A stretch of 62,763 bases of DNA from Aquimonas sp. (GCA_022241605.1 JAKOMQ010000022.1:1-62763), one strand, 5' to 3'; shown: positions 1 through 9,793, counted from the stretch's first letter. Numbers and translations: made by a program. The notes: generated by a model not told the origin, from the letters alone.

Positions 1-233
1 ACCTCGATCTCGAGGTCTCGCTCGGCCAGCAGCTTCTTCAGGCGCGCGTTTTCCTGCTGCAACGTCCGCAGCTGTTTCACGTCGGCGGTCTCCAGCTTGC
101 CGTAGCGCTTGCGCCAGACGTACAGCGTCTGCTCGCTGATGCCGTGCTTCTTGGCAACCTCCGCAACCGGCGACTTGTCGGCCTCACGGAGGATCTTGAC
201 CATCTGCTCTTCGCTGAATCGGGACTTGCGCAT
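1..233 (-). CDS. IS3-family transposase OrfA (partial at the window edge)
   Basis: The protein starts MRKSRFSEEQMVKILREA and continues through a helix-turn-helix (VAEVAKKHGISEQTLYVWRK, residues about 22-42) into a leucine-zipper-like stretch (LRTLQQENARLKKLLAE). This is the standard build of the short OrfA of IS3 elements, which binds the IS ends and joins OrfB by programmed frameshift. The ATG at 231-233 is chosen because the family conserves the MRKSRF(S/T)EEQ start. The gene runs off the left edge, so the frameshift site and OrfB (DDE catalytic domain) are not visible. Confidence 0.85.
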   Translation of the reverse strand, partial: MRKSRFSEEQMVKILREADKSPVAEVAKKHGISEQTLYVWRKRYGKLETADVKQLRTLQQENARLKKLLAERDLEIE

Positions 234-302
234 GGGCTCCTCGCTGATGTCAGGAGCCATCCTCTCAACTTTCAACTGGTCCGAGAATCGCCGGGCAGGT
301 CA
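1..302 (-). mobile_element. IS3-family insertion sequence, 5' terminal part
   Basis: The left edge of the window cuts an insertion sequence whose transposase reads leftward. The outer end is placed at 302, where the minus strand begins TGACCTGCCCGGCGATTC. This TGACCTGCCC start resembles IS407-group ends as I remember them. Only the promoter-proximal end is visible. The other end and the target duplication lie outside, so completeness cannot be judged. Confidence 0.7.
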
Positions 303-473
303 GAGGGGCTCAATGGGCCGCGGCTGGTCGATGGCGCAAGCGACGTTGCCGACTCCCGGCGGGCCGCTCACTTCACGCAGATCCGGTCGGAGCGGCGATA
401 GCCGACGCGTAGTCACCAAGGCGCCAGCGCATTCGCGTGAGCGGCCCGTCGTGTTTCCCGGTGCGCCGGCTAC

Positions 474-788
474 TCAGCGATCGTCGCGGGTATAGACCAC
501 GCCGGCCTCGATGCGGATCGGGAACACCGGGATCGCCTCGTAGGCCGGCGCGCACAGGGCCTCGCCGGTGCGCAGGTCGAAGCGAGCACCGTGGCGCGGG
601 CATTCCACCACGCAGCCGTGCACCGGGCCGCCGGCCAGTTCGGCGCCGTCATGCGTGCAGACATCCTCCACCGCGAACCAACCCTCGCCGGTGCGATAGA
701 CCGCGATCGCGGTGTCTCCATCCCAGACCACCTGGAACTCGCCCTCGGCCATCTGCTGCTCGCCGCATACCGCTACCCAGCCATCCAT
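474..788 (-). CDS. Rieske-type [2Fe-2S] ferredoxin
   Basis: A 104-residue single-domain Rieske protein. The two cluster-binding boxes are visible as CTHDGAELAGG and CPRHGARFDLRTG, giving two cysteines and two histidines in the C-x-H ... C-x2-H pattern. Such small soluble Rieske proteins resemble the ferredoxins of aromatic dioxygenases (BphF/NirD type) and carry single electrons to an oxygenase or reductase. No oxygenase lies next to it, so the partner is unknown. The ATG at 786-788 gives MDGWVAV, a normal start for the fold; an upstream in-frame start at 824 would overlap the terminator of the next gene and is rejected. Confidence 0.85.
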   Translation of the reverse strand: MDGWVAVCGEQQMAEGEFQVVWDGDTAIAVYRTGEGWFAVEDVCTHDGAELAGGPVHGCVVECPRHGARFDLRTGEALCAPAYEAIPVFPIRIEAGVVYTRDDR

Positions 789-802
789 CCGTGAACCCTC
801 GC

Positions 803-839
803 ACAAAGAAAACGGCCGGCGCATCGCTGCGCCGGCCGT
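803..839 (-). terminator. Rho-independent terminator after the TonB-dependent receptor gene
   Basis: A perfect 12-bp stem ACGGCCGGCGCA / TGCGCCGGCCGT around a 4-base loop (812-839) is followed on the minus strand by TTTTCTTTG. It lies 49 bases past the stop of the receptor gene at 888. Confidence 0.9.
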
Positions 840-887
840 GAAGTATGCCGCGTGGCGGCGGAGCCGTGGCCCCGCCGCCGTGTTGGA

Positions 888-3800
888 TCAGAAGCGGTAG
901 CGGAAGCCGATCTGGGCGGACCAGCGGGACTCGCCGCGGTTGTCGCGCAGGGTCAGGTCGCGGATGTTGGCTTCGTTGAACTCGTAGATATAGCGGCCAG
1001 TCGCCTGGTCGATACCCCGGAAGTTAGCAATGCCTTGAGCGAACGGGAAGCCAATCTCCTCGATCCGACCCCAATCGTTGTTGATCAGGTTTCCGACGTT
1101 CTGAATGTCCAGCCAGATCTCGGACTTGTGACCGTCGAAGAAGCCGGGAAGCTCCTGGCTGAAGCGCAGGTCGAAGGTGTTGACCCACGGCGACCGATCA
1201 CTGCCGGGGCTGACCGTAGAGCCTGCGAAGCGAGCCAGCTCTGGCGTGCGGCTCAGGTAATCAAAAAAGGCCTGCTCCATCGCCGCGCCACCGGTAAAGA
1301 GCACATCGCCCCGGCCTGACGGCACGTAGAACAGATCGTTGCTGCGGCCGTCGCCGTTGGCGTCGTTGATGAACCCGTAACTGAAGTGGCGACCCGAGCG
1401 GCCTTCGTAGAACAGGTTGACGGAGGTCTTGTAGCCGTCAAACAGGAAGGTCTGATAGCCCAGGGTGCCGATCACGCGGTCTCGGATCGAGTACACCGAC
1501 GGCGCAGCCACCTCGTCGTTCGGATTCAGCCTGTAGCTGTTCGCCCAGTTCGAAATCGCCTGCGAGCTGGTCAACGGGTTCACTTCTGTGGCGTTGGTGT
1601 AGGTGTAGCCCAGGCTCCAGGACCAGTTCTCCTCCGCCGCACGGCTGAGCATCAGGGTCAGCTGCTCGCCGCGACCCTTGTTGGTCGGGCGAAGCACGGT
1701 AACGTCGGTGAAGTCGCGGTTGCGGTTGCCTCGATCGCCGTTCGCGGTGAACGGGTTGCTCCAGAAGAACAGCCGCCCGTCCTGAGCGGACTGGAAGCTT
1801 GGGTTGCCGAGGTTGAGGTTCTCGTAGTACAGGCCCTCATCGACGCTGGTCAGTAACAGTTCGGCGCTGGCGACAAGGCCGTACCAAGGCAGCTCATGAT
1901 CCACTGCCAAGTTGGCCTTCCACACCGCCGGCTGCTTCAAGTCGCCGTCGACCAGGTCGAGCGGACCGCCAATGCGCGGCACGCCGCCGGGCGCAGGCAC
2001 GTTCGGCTGGTTATTCGGGTCAGGGGTGAAAGTGATGCCGCTGCCGTTGCCGATGAAGACCTCACCGAGGCTGATGCCGCCGTTGTTCTGGTACGGATTC
2101 GCCAGCCACACGTTGGCCGCCGCGCCCGAGAACAGGCCAATACCGCCGCGCAGCTGCGTGGCGCGCTCGGTGTCGAAGGTGTAGTTGAAGCCGAAGCGCG
2201 GCTGCAGCAGGCCGTTGCCGTCCACGGTGTTGGTGTTGTCGAAACCGAACAGAGCCGAAGCGGCAGGATTCGCCGGAGGCGGCTGGTCCACCTGCGGCAG
2301 GTCGTAACGCAGGCCGAAGGTCAAGTTGAGGTTGTAGTTGACGGCCCAGGTGTTCTGTAGGAAGAGGCTGACGGTCTCAAGGCCGATGTTCGCGGCCAGC
2401 GAGTTGACATCGCCATTCACCGGGTAGCGAACGCTGTAGCGACTGGGGGTGCCGTTGCGGTAACGATCCAGCGCCTGCTCGAAGGTGGCCCCGCCGAAGT
2501 TGTAGACGCCAAACTGGTCGCGACCGAACAGGTTGAGGGCTTCGACATTGGAGTACTCCATGCCGAACTTGATTTCGTGGTCGCCCAAGTAATAGAAACC
2601 CTGCGCCAAAGCGGTGGTGGTCTCCGTCTCCAGGATGTTGACGTGACGGAACTGCTCACTGCCCAAGTAAATACTGTCAGCGCCCGCGCAGGTCTGCGCG
2701 TTGGCCGAAGCACCCCAGCAAATGCGGATCTGCGGCAGCGGGTTACCGATATCCCACAGAGAACTGGTCTCGCCGCGGCCGACCTTGAACTCGGTGGAGA
2801 AGTTGTCGCTCCAATCGCTGAACAGCTGTGCGGAGACCGACTTCGCCTCCTTGGCGTTGGTGTGCCAGAAGCTGGACAGCGAGAGATTGCGGGCATTGAT
2901 CTGCCGCAGGAAGGGCTCGCTCTGCTCGGACTGGCTGTAGCGCAGATAGGCGCGGTGGTCTTCGTTGATGTTCCAGTCGATGCGGGCGGTGATGTCCTCG
3001 CTCTCGAAGGTCAGCTCGCCCGGCAGGGCGAAGCTGCCGGCGTCGAAGCCCCACACGTTGCTGCTGACTTGGCGTACCTGCTCGATCTGGTCGCTGCTGA
3101 TGGCCGACGGCAGGTTGCTCGGCGCGCCCAGGGTGCGCTCGAACTTCTCGTACGAGAGGAAGAAGAACAGCCGGTCCTGGACCAGCGGGCCGCCAAAGGT
3201 GGCGCCAACGGTCTGCTCATTGTCCGGCGGAGAGAAGAACGAACCCGCAATGATGTCGTCGCGGGCCCAGTCGCCGTCGCGGTATAGCCCGTACACGCTG
3301 CCGGTGAACTCGTTGGTGCCGGCGCGGGTGACCGCGTCAACGGTAGCGCCGGTGAAGCCAGCGATGGAGACGTCGTAGTTGGCCAACGAGACGTTGATTT
3401 CTTCGATGGCATCCAGCGAGATCGGCTGGCGCGCCGTGGTCAGGTTGTTCGACTCCAGGCCGAAGCCGTCGTTGATGGTGACGCCGTCAACGCGGATGTT
3501 GTTGAAACGGGTGTTCTGGCCGCCGGCCGAGATCTCAGTGCGCTCCTTGTCTGTCTGCGCGATGCGCGGGTCAAGGCGGATGTAGTCCTGGATGTTGCGG
3601 CCGATCGAGGGCAACGAGTCGATCTGGGCGCGGCTGACGTTGGTGCCGGTGCCGATGCGATCCGGCGAAAACACCGAGGAGGCAGCGCTGCCGACGACGG
3701 TAATGGCGTCGAGCTGGGTCGCCTCGGCGGCGAGGTCCACGTTGACGGCGGTGGCGTCACCCAGCTGCAGGAAAACGTTCTCGGTGGTGCGCGGCTCGAA

Positions 3801-4070
3801 GCCAGGGCGCAGCACGGTGATGGTGTAGGGGCCGCCGACGCGGAGACCGCGGGCGCTGTAGCGGCCCTGGGCGTCCGTGGTCGCGCGCGAGGTGGTGCCC
3901 GAGGGGGTGTGAACAATGATCACCTCGGCGCCGGTCAGGGCTTCGCCCTGTTCGCTGACCACACGCCCGGTCACCTGGGCTGACGTGCTCTGAGCAAGCA
4001 CCGGGGTGGTGGTCGCAAGCACCAGCGCCAGCGCGCCAGCAAGGCGTTTGACCCGCATCTGATTGTTCAT
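888..4070 (-). CDS. TonB-dependent receptor, Oar-like, with N-terminal carboxypeptidase-regulatory domain
   Basis: A 1060-residue outer membrane receptor. A signal peptide (about 1-26, ending VLAQS) is followed by a CarboxypepD_reg-like beta-sandwich (about 30-115: VTGRVVSEQGEALTGAEV), a plug domain (about 120-250, with RVDGVTINDGFGLESNN and the AGTNEFTGSVYG segment) and a long barrel ending in ...IGFRYRF, a normal aromatic C-terminus. This order is typical of the Oar/OmpA-like TonB receptors that are abundant in Xanthomonadaceae. They take up large or unknown ligands using ExbBD-TonB energy. It stands alone, with a strong terminator behind it and a 220-base leader in front. The substrate cannot be predicted. 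Confidence 0.93.
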   Translation of the reverse strand: MNNQMRVKRLAGALALVLATTTPVLAQSTSAQVTGRVVSEQGEALTGAEVIIVHTPSGTTSRATTDAQGRYSARGLRVGGPYTITVLRPGFEPRTTENVFLQLGDATAVNVDLAAEATQLDAITVVGSAASSVFSPDRIGTGTNVSRAQIDSLPSIGRNIQDYIRLDPRIAQTDKERTEISAGGQNTRFNNIRVDGVTINDGFGLESNNLTTARQPISLDAIEEINVSLANYDVSIAGFTGATVDAVTRAGTNEFTGSVYGLYRDGDWARDDIIAGSFFSPPDNEQTVGATFGGPLVQDRLFFFLSYEKFERTLGAPSNLPSAISSDQIEQVRQVSSNVWGFDAGSFALPGELTFESEDITARIDWNINEDHRAYLRYSQSEQSEPFLRQINARNLSLSSFWHTNAKEAKSVSAQLFSDWSDNFSTEFKVGRGETSSLWDIGNPLPQIRICWGASANAQTCAGADSIYLGSEQFRHVNILETETTTALAQGFYYLGDHEIKFGMEYSNVEALNLFGRDQFGVYNFGGATFEQALDRYRNGTPSRYSVRYPVNGDVNSLAANIGLETVSLFLQNTWAVNYNLNLTFGLRYDLPQVDQPPPANPAASALFGFDNTNTVDGNGLLQPRFGFNYTFDTERATQLRGGIGLFSGAAANVWLANPYQNNGGISLGEVFIGNGSGITFTPDPNNQPNVPAPGGVPRIGGPLDLVDGDLKQPAVWKANLAVDHELPWYGLVASAELLLTSVDEGLYYENLNLGNPSFQSAQDGRLFFWSNPFTANGDRGNRNRDFTDVTVLRPTNKGRGEQLTLMLSRAAEENWSWSLGYTYTNATEVNPLTSSQAISNWANSYRLNPNDEVAAPSVYSIRDRVIGTLGYQTFLFDGYKTSVNLFYEGRSGRHFSYGFINDANGDGRSNDLFYVPSGRGDVLFTGGAAMEQAFFDYLSRTPELARFAGSTVSPGSDRSPWVNTFDLRFSQELPGFFDGHKSEIWLDIQNVGNLINNDWGRIEEIGFPFAQGIANFRGIDQATGRYIYEFNEANIRDLTLRDNRGESRWSAQIGFRYRF

Positions 4071-4293
4071 CGTGCAAAGTTCCTACGGTTTGGAGGGGAG
4101 AGCCTGTGGAGGGCGTGTACGCCAGGCCGAAGCCGAGGCGGGAATGGGCGCCATGGACACCGCCGACGCCGGGAGGCCGCCTTGCGGCAGCCTCGTAAAG
4201 TTTTGAAAGTAAAGGGATTTGCCTCAGGATCAGCTGGTGAACCGTACGCCACCGTCTCTGCGCCCCCGGCATTAACCAGAGTTTAACAGCACT

Positions 4294-6102
4294 TTATGAC
4301 GGTTTTGTATCGGGGCGAGCCTCACGCCGGCGACCTTCGTCGAGGGCCAGCCCCCGCCGTCTGCTGGCCGCTGCATCCAGCGACCCCGCGCTCAGATAGC
4401 GGCTGCGCTTGGCCGGCTTGATGCGGGTCAGGTCAACCCGGATCAGGCCGTCGACGCAGTGCCCGAAGCCGGGGTCGACGCCGAAATCCAGAAAGCGCAC
4501 GCCATCGGGCTCGCACAGGTCGACGTACTGGCGGTACAGCATGGGGACGGCCACCCCGAGGCAATCGAGCTGCAGGCGCAGCGCGGCCAGCCCCTCGCGC
4601 ACCGGAAGCGCGGCCAGCGCAGCGGCGGCGGCGTCCTGCACATCTGAAGCGGTTTCCAGCGGGTTGCGCGCCCGCGCCAGGCCGGTGCGGTCGCCGAAAT
4701 AGTGGCGATGCGTCTCGACGATCCAGTCGCGGGCGGGTTCAGGCAACACGGCCGACAGGCTGACCGGGCCGATCAGATAACGCACCTCGGGGTGTCGAGC
4801 CAGATAGGCACCGATGCCCTGCCAGAGGTAGTCGAGCGAGCGGCTGCCCCAGTAGCGCGGCTGCACGAAGCTGCGGCCCAGCTCGATCGACTCACGCAAA
4901 AAGCCCTGCGCGGCCGGCGCGTAGTCGAACAGGCTGGCCGAATACAGGCCCTGCAGGCCGCGCTGCTCGATCAGGCGACCCACCTCGGCCAACCGATAGG
5001 CGCCGGCGATCTCCAGCTCGGCCTCATCCCACAGCACGATGTGGCGGTAGTGCGCGTCGTAGGCATCGAGGTCGCGTTTCAGGCCGGTGCCCTCGCCGAC
5101 CTTGCGGAAGGCCAGCTCGCGCAGGCGACCGATTTCCTTCAGCGCCGGATTCGACAGGTCGGCATCCAGCAGCAGGATCTGCTTGCCGTCGCTGGTGGCG
5201 CCCAAGCGCTCGGCAGCCTGCAGCGCCCGCTTGACCGCACGCGCCGGCTGCGGATGCGCGATGGCGCTTGAGGTGGCGAACACCGGCGGCTTGCGGCGAG
5301 CGATGCGGTAGACATGCATGCGCATGCGCTGGGCCAGCTGGCGCTCGGAGAGTGCGGCCGCCTGCAGGGCCTGGGGCGGCACCGGCGCACCAACGGTCAA
5401 GGTGATGCAGCGCGCGCGGCCGGCAAAGATTTCGCGCGGCAGCATCAGGGTGGCCAGCGGCTTCGCCAGCATCGACATGCCGTAGAACATCGCCGAGTTC
5501 TGCGCCTGCACGTGCACCGGCACCACAGGCGCCCCGCAGCGACGAGCGAAGCGGATGAAGCCCTCCGACCAGCGCCCGTCGCGCACCCCCGTGGGCCGGA
5601 TGCGGCTGACCTCACCGGCCGGGAACACGATCAGGGCCTGCTCGGCCTCCAGCGCGCGATAGGCCTCGCGCAGCCCGCCCCGGGCCTTGCCGCCGAACAC
5701 GTCGAGCGGAATCAAAAGCTCGCGCAGGCCGTCGAGCTGCATCAGCACCTCATTGGCCAGGATGCGCGCGTCACGGCGCACCGATCCGACCAGATGCAGC
5801 AGGGCCAGCGCGTCCATCGCCCCCAGCGGATGATTGGCGACGATCACAGCCCGCCCCTCGCTGGGGATGTTTTCGCGATCGCTGGGCGCCACGCGGTAGT
5901 CGAAGCGGATGTCCTCCAGTGCGCGCTCGACGAAGTCGAAGCCGCGACAGCCCGCCAGCCGGCCCAGCGTGGCGTTGACCTCGGCCTCGCAGGTGACGCG
6001 CCGCAGCAGCTCCACCACCGGCCTCGACAGCGTGCGTCCGGCGCCCTGCGCCAAGGCTGGAAAAGCTTGGTAGAAGCTCTGTTCGACGCTGATCATGGCC
6101 AT
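4294..6102 (-). CDS. olsF: OlsF-like bifunctional acyltransferase for ornithine lipid synthesis
   Basis: A 602-residue fusion. The N-terminal half (about 40-270) is a glycerolipid-type acyltransferase with NHPLGAMDALALL and a FPAGEVSR block; the histidine and aspartate are five residues apart, as in the hemolysin-like branch of the family. The C-terminal half (about 300-580) is a GNAT-type N-acyltransferase with the OlsB-like features LRELAFRKVGEGTG, YLWQGIGAYLARHP and FLDFGVDPGFGHCVDGL. In the known enzyme OlsF, the OlsB-like part acylates ornithine with a 3-hydroxyacyl-ACP and the OlsA-like part adds the second acyl chain, making phosphate-free ornithine lipid. No neighbour supports or contradicts this. 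Confidence 0.8.
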   Translation of the reverse strand: MAMISVEQSFYQAFPALAQGAGRTLSRPVVELLRRVTCEAEVNATLGRLAGCRGFDFVERALEDIRFDYRVAPSDRENIPSEGRAVIVANHPLGAMDALALLHLVGSVRRDARILANEVLMQLDGLRELLIPLDVFGGKARGGLREAYRALEAEQALIVFPAGEVSRIRPTGVRDGRWSEGFIRFARRCGAPVVPVHVQAQNSAMFYGMSMLAKPLATLMLPREIFAGRARCITLTVGAPVPPQALQAAALSERQLAQRMRMHVYRIARRKPPVFATSSAIAHPQPARAVKRALQAAERLGATSDGKQILLLDADLSNPALKEIGRLRELAFRKVGEGTGLKRDLDAYDAHYRHIVLWDEAELEIAGAYRLAEVGRLIEQRGLQGLYSASLFDYAPAAQGFLRESIELGRSFVQPRYWGSRSLDYLWQGIGAYLARHPEVRYLIGPVSLSAVLPEPARDWIVETHRHYFGDRTGLARARNPLETASDVQDAAAAALAALPVREGLAALRLQLDCLGVAVPMLYRQYVDLCEPDGVRFLDFGVDPGFGHCVDGLIRVDLTRIKPAKRSRYLSAGSLDAAASRRRGLALDEGRRREARPDTKPS

Positions 6103-6246
6103 CTCCCGCGCCCGCGTTTCGGGCCGGACAATGCCGTGAATCTAGGCGGTCCCGATTGCGCGGCCATGACAGCCGACCCGGCGAGTGGATGCCGCTGCTG
6201 CGCCCCTCATCGATAATGGCGGCTACTGCCGTCTTCGAGCCCCGCC

Positions 6247-7929
6247 ATGAGCCCTCACGCATCCACCGACCCTCGCCATGCCCCCGGCCGCATCGTGCGC
6301 GCCCCGCGTGGAGCCGCTCTGAGCTGCCGCTCCTGGCTGACTGAAGCCGCCTACCGGATGCTGCAGAACAACTTGGACCCCGAAGTCGCAGAGCGCCCGG
6401 AGGACCTGGTGGTCTATGGCGGCATCGGCCGCGCCGCGCGCGACTGGGCGAGCTTCGACGCCATCCTGGCCACCCTGCGCGAACTGGGCGACGACCAGAC
6501 CCTGCTGGTGCAGTCGGGCAAGCCGGTGGGCATGTTCCCCAGCCATCCCGATGCACCGCGGGTGCTGATCGCCAACTCGAACCTGGTGCCGGCCTGGGCG
6601 ACCTGGGAGCACTTCCACGAGCTCGACCGCAAGGGCCTGATGATGTACGGCCAGATGACCGCCGGCAGCTGGATCTACATCGGCAGCCAGGGCATCGTGC
6701 AGGGCACCTATGAGACCTTCGCGGAGATGGGCCGTCAGCACTACGGCGGCGACCTTCGCGGGCGCTGGATCCTGACCGCGGGCCTGGGCGGCATGGGCGG
6801 CGCGCAGCCGCTGGCAGCCAGCCTGGCCGGAGCCAGCAGCCTCAACATCGAGTGCCGCCAGGCCAGCATCGATTTCCGCCTCAAGACCCGCTACGTCGAC
6901 GAGCAGGCCACCGACCTCGACGATGCCCTGGCCCGGATCGCGAAGTACACCGCGGCCGGCGAGGCCAAATCCATCGCCCTGCTCGGCAATGCCGCCGAGG
7001 TGCTGCCCGAGCTGGTGCGGCGCGGGGTGCGGCCGGATGCGGTTACCGACCAGACCTCGGCCCACGATCCGGTGCACGGCTACTTGCCGATCGGCTGGAG
7101 CGTCGAGCAGTGGCTGGATGCGCAGGAGGCCGATCCGGAGCGCGTCCGCGACGCCGCCAAGCAGGCCATGCGCGTGCACGTGGAGGCGATGCTGGCTTTC
7201 CAGGCCATGGGCGTGCCGACCTTCGACTACGGCAACAACATCCGCCAGATGGCCAAGGACGTCGGCTGCGCCAAGGCCTTCGACTTCCCCGGCTTCGTGC
7301 CGGCCTACGTGCGCCCGCTGTTCTGCCGCGGCGTGGGGCCGTTCCGCTGGGTCGCACTGTCCGGCGATCCGGAGGACATCTACCGCACCGACGCCAAGGT
7401 GAAGGAGCTGATCCCCGACGACCCGCACCTGCACCGCTGGCTGGACATGGCGCGCGAGCGCATCAGCTTCCAGGGCCTGCCGGCGCGGATCTGCTGGGTG
7501 GGCCTCGGTCAGCGGCACAGGCTCGGCCTGGCCTTCAACGAAATGGTGCGTCGGGGCGAACTGAAGGCGCCGATCGTGATCGGCCGCGACCACCTCGACT
7601 CAGGCTCGGTGGCCAGCCCCAACCGCGAGACCGAGGCCATGGCCGACGGCTCCGATGCGGTCTCCGACTGGCCGCTGCTGAATGCCATGCTCAACGTCGC
7701 CGGCGGCGCCACCTGGGTCAGCCTGCATCACGGCGGCGGCGTCGGCATGGGCTACAGCCAGCACAGCGGCGTGGTGATCGTGGCCGACGGCAGCGAGGCC
7801 GCCGATCGCCGCCTGGCAAGGGTGCTGTGGAACGACCCGGGCACCGGGGTGATGCGCCACGCCGATGCGGGCTACGAGATTGCGCGCGCCTGTGCGGTGG
7901 AACAGGGGCTCAATCTGCCGATGCTGTAG
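6247..7929 (+). CDS. hutU: Urocanate hydratase (urocanase)
   Basis: Converts urocanate to 4-imidazolone-5-propionate in histidine degradation, in the cytoplasm, using tightly bound NAD as an electrophile. The length of 560 residues matches the family. Visible signatures are the NAD-binding [12 protein letters not shown] region (about 180), [24 protein letters not shown] and the urocanase signature [10 protein letters not shown] with the active-site cysteine at about residue 416. No other hut gene (hutH, hutI, hutG, hutC) lies nearby, so it is an orphan here. It converges with the lytic transglycosylase gene, 17 bases stop to stop. Confidence 0.96.
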   Translation: MSPHASTDPRHAPGRIVRAPRGAALSCRSWLTEAAYRMLQNNLDPEVAERPEDLVVYGGIGRAARDWASFDAILATLRELGDDQTLLVQSGKPVGMFPSHPDAPRVLIANSNLVPAWATWEHFHELDRKGLMMYGQMTAGSWIYIGSQGIVQGTYETFAEMGRQHYGGDLRGRWILTAGLGGMGGAQPLAASLAGASSLNIECRQASIDFRLKTRYVDEQATDLDDALARIAKYTAAGEAKSIALLGNAAEVLPELVRRGVRPDAVTDQTSAHDPVHGYLPIGWSVEQWLDAQEADPERVRDAAKQAMRVHVEAMLAFQAMGVPTFDYGNNIRQMAKDVGCAKAFDFPGFVPAYVRPLFCRGVGPFRWVALSGDPEDIYRTDAKVKELIPDDPHLHRWLDMARERISFQGLPARICWVGLGQRHRLGLAFNEMVRRGELKAPIVIGRDHLDSGSVASPNRETEAMADGSDAVSDWPLLNAMLNVAGGATWVSLHHGGGVGMGYSQHSGVVIVADGSEAADRRLARVLWNDPGTGVMRHADAGYEIARACAVEQGLNLPML

Positions 7930-7946
7930 TCCGGCGGTGCGCGGCC

Positions 7947-8882
7947 TCAGCCAGCAGCGCCGGCCGAGGCCAGCTCGGTGCGGTAGCGGTTGAGCAGCGT
8001 TCCGACCCGCTCCACGAACACCTGGGTCTCGGCATAGGGAGGGATGCCGCCGAAACGATCGACGGCGCCTTCGCCTGCGTTGTAGCCGGCCACGGCGAGG
8101 CGCACGTCGCCCTGGAACCGGCGCAGCAGCCAGGCGAGGTAGGCGGTGCCGCCCGAGATGTTCTGCTGCGGCGAGTACGGATCGCTGACGCCAAAGCGCT
8201 CTGCGGTGGCCGGCATCAGCTGCATCAGCCCCTGCGCCCCCTTGTTCGACAGCGCGCCGATCTGGAAAGCCGACTCCGCGTGGATCACCGCCCGCACCAG
8301 CGCTTCCTCCACGCCGTGCGCCAGCGCGGCGGCGCGGATCTCGTCGACGAAGGCCGTGGTGTTCAGGCCGACCGAGTTGAAGTCCACGCGGCTGGCCGGA
8401 GCGCAGGCAAAGCAGGTCTCCATGTAGCTGAACAGCACCTCAGCGCGCTGCCCGGCGGGGCGGCGATTGGTGTAGTGGGTGACGCCGTCCTTGACGTAGC
8501 GGTAGACCGCTCCGCGGGTGACCCGGGTGCCTGACCCGGACTCAGCCGAGGGCGGCCGGATTTCGGCCCCATCGCTGCGGGTGCGGAACTCGACGCGCGG
8601 CGCGGTGGGCGCCGGCGCGGCCGAACTCGCCGCAGCGGGCGCAGCAGCGCCGGCAGCGGAGGACCCTGCTGCAGGGGACGCGGATGCGGGCGGTGCCGGC
8701 ACGCTCCCTGCAGAGCCGGAGTTGGGCGCTGTCGGCACCGACAGCCGGCGGCAGCTGTTGTAGCCCTCGCGGCTGGAACTGAACACGGTCTCGCCGTGCT
8801 CGCCGATGCATCGGTACAGGCTGGAGGCCTGTCCCGGCAGGGGCAGCAGCAGGCACAGCAGCGTCAGCAGTCGGGCTCTCAT
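7947..8882 (-). CDS. Lytic transglycosylase (SLT domain) with N-terminal DUF4124-like domain
   Basis: A 311-residue exported murein hydrolase. It has a signal peptide (1-19, ending GQA), a short DUF4124-like beta motif (SLYRCIGEHGETVFSS), an Ala/Pro-rich linker (about 55-120) and a C-terminal SLT domain. The catalytic glutamate is E203 in HAESAFQIGA, followed by GLMQLMPATAERFGV and AGYNAGEGAVDRFGG, the standard goose-lysozyme-like motifs. Such enzymes cleave the MurNAc-GlcNAc bond with formation of 1,6-anhydro ends. The linker is low-complexity and probably flexible. Confidence 0.92.
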   Translation of the reverse strand: MRARLLTLLCLLLPLPGQASSLYRCIGEHGETVFSSSREGYNSCRRLSVPTAPNSGSAGSVPAPPASASPAAGSSAAGAAAPAAASSAAPAPTAPRVEFRTRSDGAEIRPPSAESGSGTRVTRGAVYRYVKDGVTHYTNRRPAGQRAEVLFSYMETCFACAPASRVDFNSVGLNTTAFVDEIRAAALAHGVEEALVRAVIHAESAFQIGALSNKGAQGLMQLMPATAERFGVSDPYSPQQNISGGTAYLAWLLRRFQGDVRLAVAGYNAGEGAVDRFGGIPPYAETQVFVERVGTLLNRYRTELASAGAAG

Positions 8883-8970
8883 CGGCTTGCAGTGTCCTTC
8901 AGCGCGCGGCAGGGCTCAAGCCGTGATCCGACCGCTCTTCGCAGACTCGGTTCCGCGACGCCTCGCTTAA

Positions 8971-8986
8971 ATTAGATATTTCTAAT
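8971..8986. promoter_or_regulatory. Operator for the BigR/SqrR-like regulator upstream of tauE
   Basis: ATTAGA (8971-8976), four bases, TCTAAT (8981-8986) is a perfect inverted repeat in a short AT-rich patch inside otherwise GC-rich DNA, 30 bases before the TauE start codon. The same half-sites and spacing occur at 18300-18315 between the divergent sulfur genes. The right arm runs into TATTAT, which could serve as the -10 box, so bound repressor would block the promoter. Confidence 0.72.
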
Positions 8987-9015
8987 ATTATTACTCGGGT
9001 CCAACGGAGCCCTGC

Positions 9016-9777
9016 ATGCTGTTCGCCCTCTTCGGCGCGCTCGCGATCGGCCTCTCGCTCGGCCTGCTGGGCTCGGGTGGCTCGATCCTCACCGTGCCCA
9101 TCCTCGTCTACCTGCTCGGCCAGCCGGAGAAGCTGGCGATCGCAGGTTCACTGGCCATCGTCGGTGGCATCGCTCTTGCCGGCGCCCTGCCCTGGACCCT
9201 CAAGCGCCAGGTCGACCTGCGCAGCCTGCTGTGGTTCGGCTTGCCCGGCATGGCCGGCACCTGGGCCGGAGCCTGGCTCTCGCAGTGGTTCTCCGGCGCC
9301 GCCCAGCTCGCACTGTTCGCGGTGGTGATGCTGCTGGCGGCGGTAATGATGTTCCGCAGCGCACCGGCACCGGAGCTGTCGGGCCCCCCGCGGCGGCGCG
9401 TACTGGTCCTGCTTGATGGCCTCGGCGTGGGCGTACTCACCGGCCTGGTCGGCGTGGGCGGCGGCTTTCTGATCGTGCCGGCGCTGGTGCTGCTTGGCCG
9501 CCTGACGATGCAGCGGGCGATCGGCACCAGCCTGTGGATCATCGCGCTGAAGTCGTTCACCGGCCTTGCCGGCTACCTGCCCCTGCTCGAACGCCAGGGG
9601 CTGGCCCTCGACTGGGGCCTGATCGCCCTGTTCATCGCCATCGGCGCCGCCGGCACCCTGGCCGGCATGCAGCTCGCCAGACGCCTGCCGCAGCAGACGC
9701 TGAAAAAGGTCTTCGCGGTGTTCCTGGTGCTGATGGGCATCTACATCCTGCTGCGCACCGCGCCGGTATTGTTTTAA
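9016..9777 (+). CDS. TauE/SafE-family membrane exporter (probable sulfite/organosulfonate exporter)
   Basis: A 253-residue polytopic membrane protein with two similar halves, each starting with a glycine-rich loop before a helix: LGLLGSGGSILTVPILVYLLG and LTGLVGVGGGFLIVPALVLLG. This is the diagnostic TauE/SafE pattern, with about eight membrane segments. The family exports sulfite, thiosulfate or related sulfur compounds. It precedes the persulfide dioxygenase-like gene by only 16 bases and probably shares its transcript. In the combined system it would remove sulfite made by that enzyme (inference from order). A BigR-like operator lies just upstream. Confidence 0.9.
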   Translation: MLFALFGALAIGLSLGLLGSGGSILTVPILVYLLGQPEKLAIAGSLAIVGGIALAGALPWTLKRQVDLRSLLWFGLPGMAGTWAGAWLSQWFSGAAQLALFAVVMLLAAVMMFRSAPAPELSGPPRRRVLVLLDGLGVGVLTGLVGVGGGFLIVPALVLLGRLTMQRAIGTSLWIIALKSFTGLAGYLPLLERQGLALDWGLIALFIAIGAAGTLAGMQLARRLPQQTLKKVFAVFLVLMGIYILLRTAPVLF

Positions 9778-9793
9778 ATCAAAGGAGTCCTCC

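Noticed and set aside
1..824. A link between the Rieske protein and the insertion sequence as one mobile unit
   Set aside because: The IS end can be placed at 302, and 171 bases of unrelated sequence separate it from the Rieske gene.
6852..8534. A 560-codon plus-strand frame running from hutU into the transglycosylase gene
   Set aside because: It is out of frame with urocanase and antisense to the lytic transglycosylase; its composition is Arg/Gly/Pro-rich noise.
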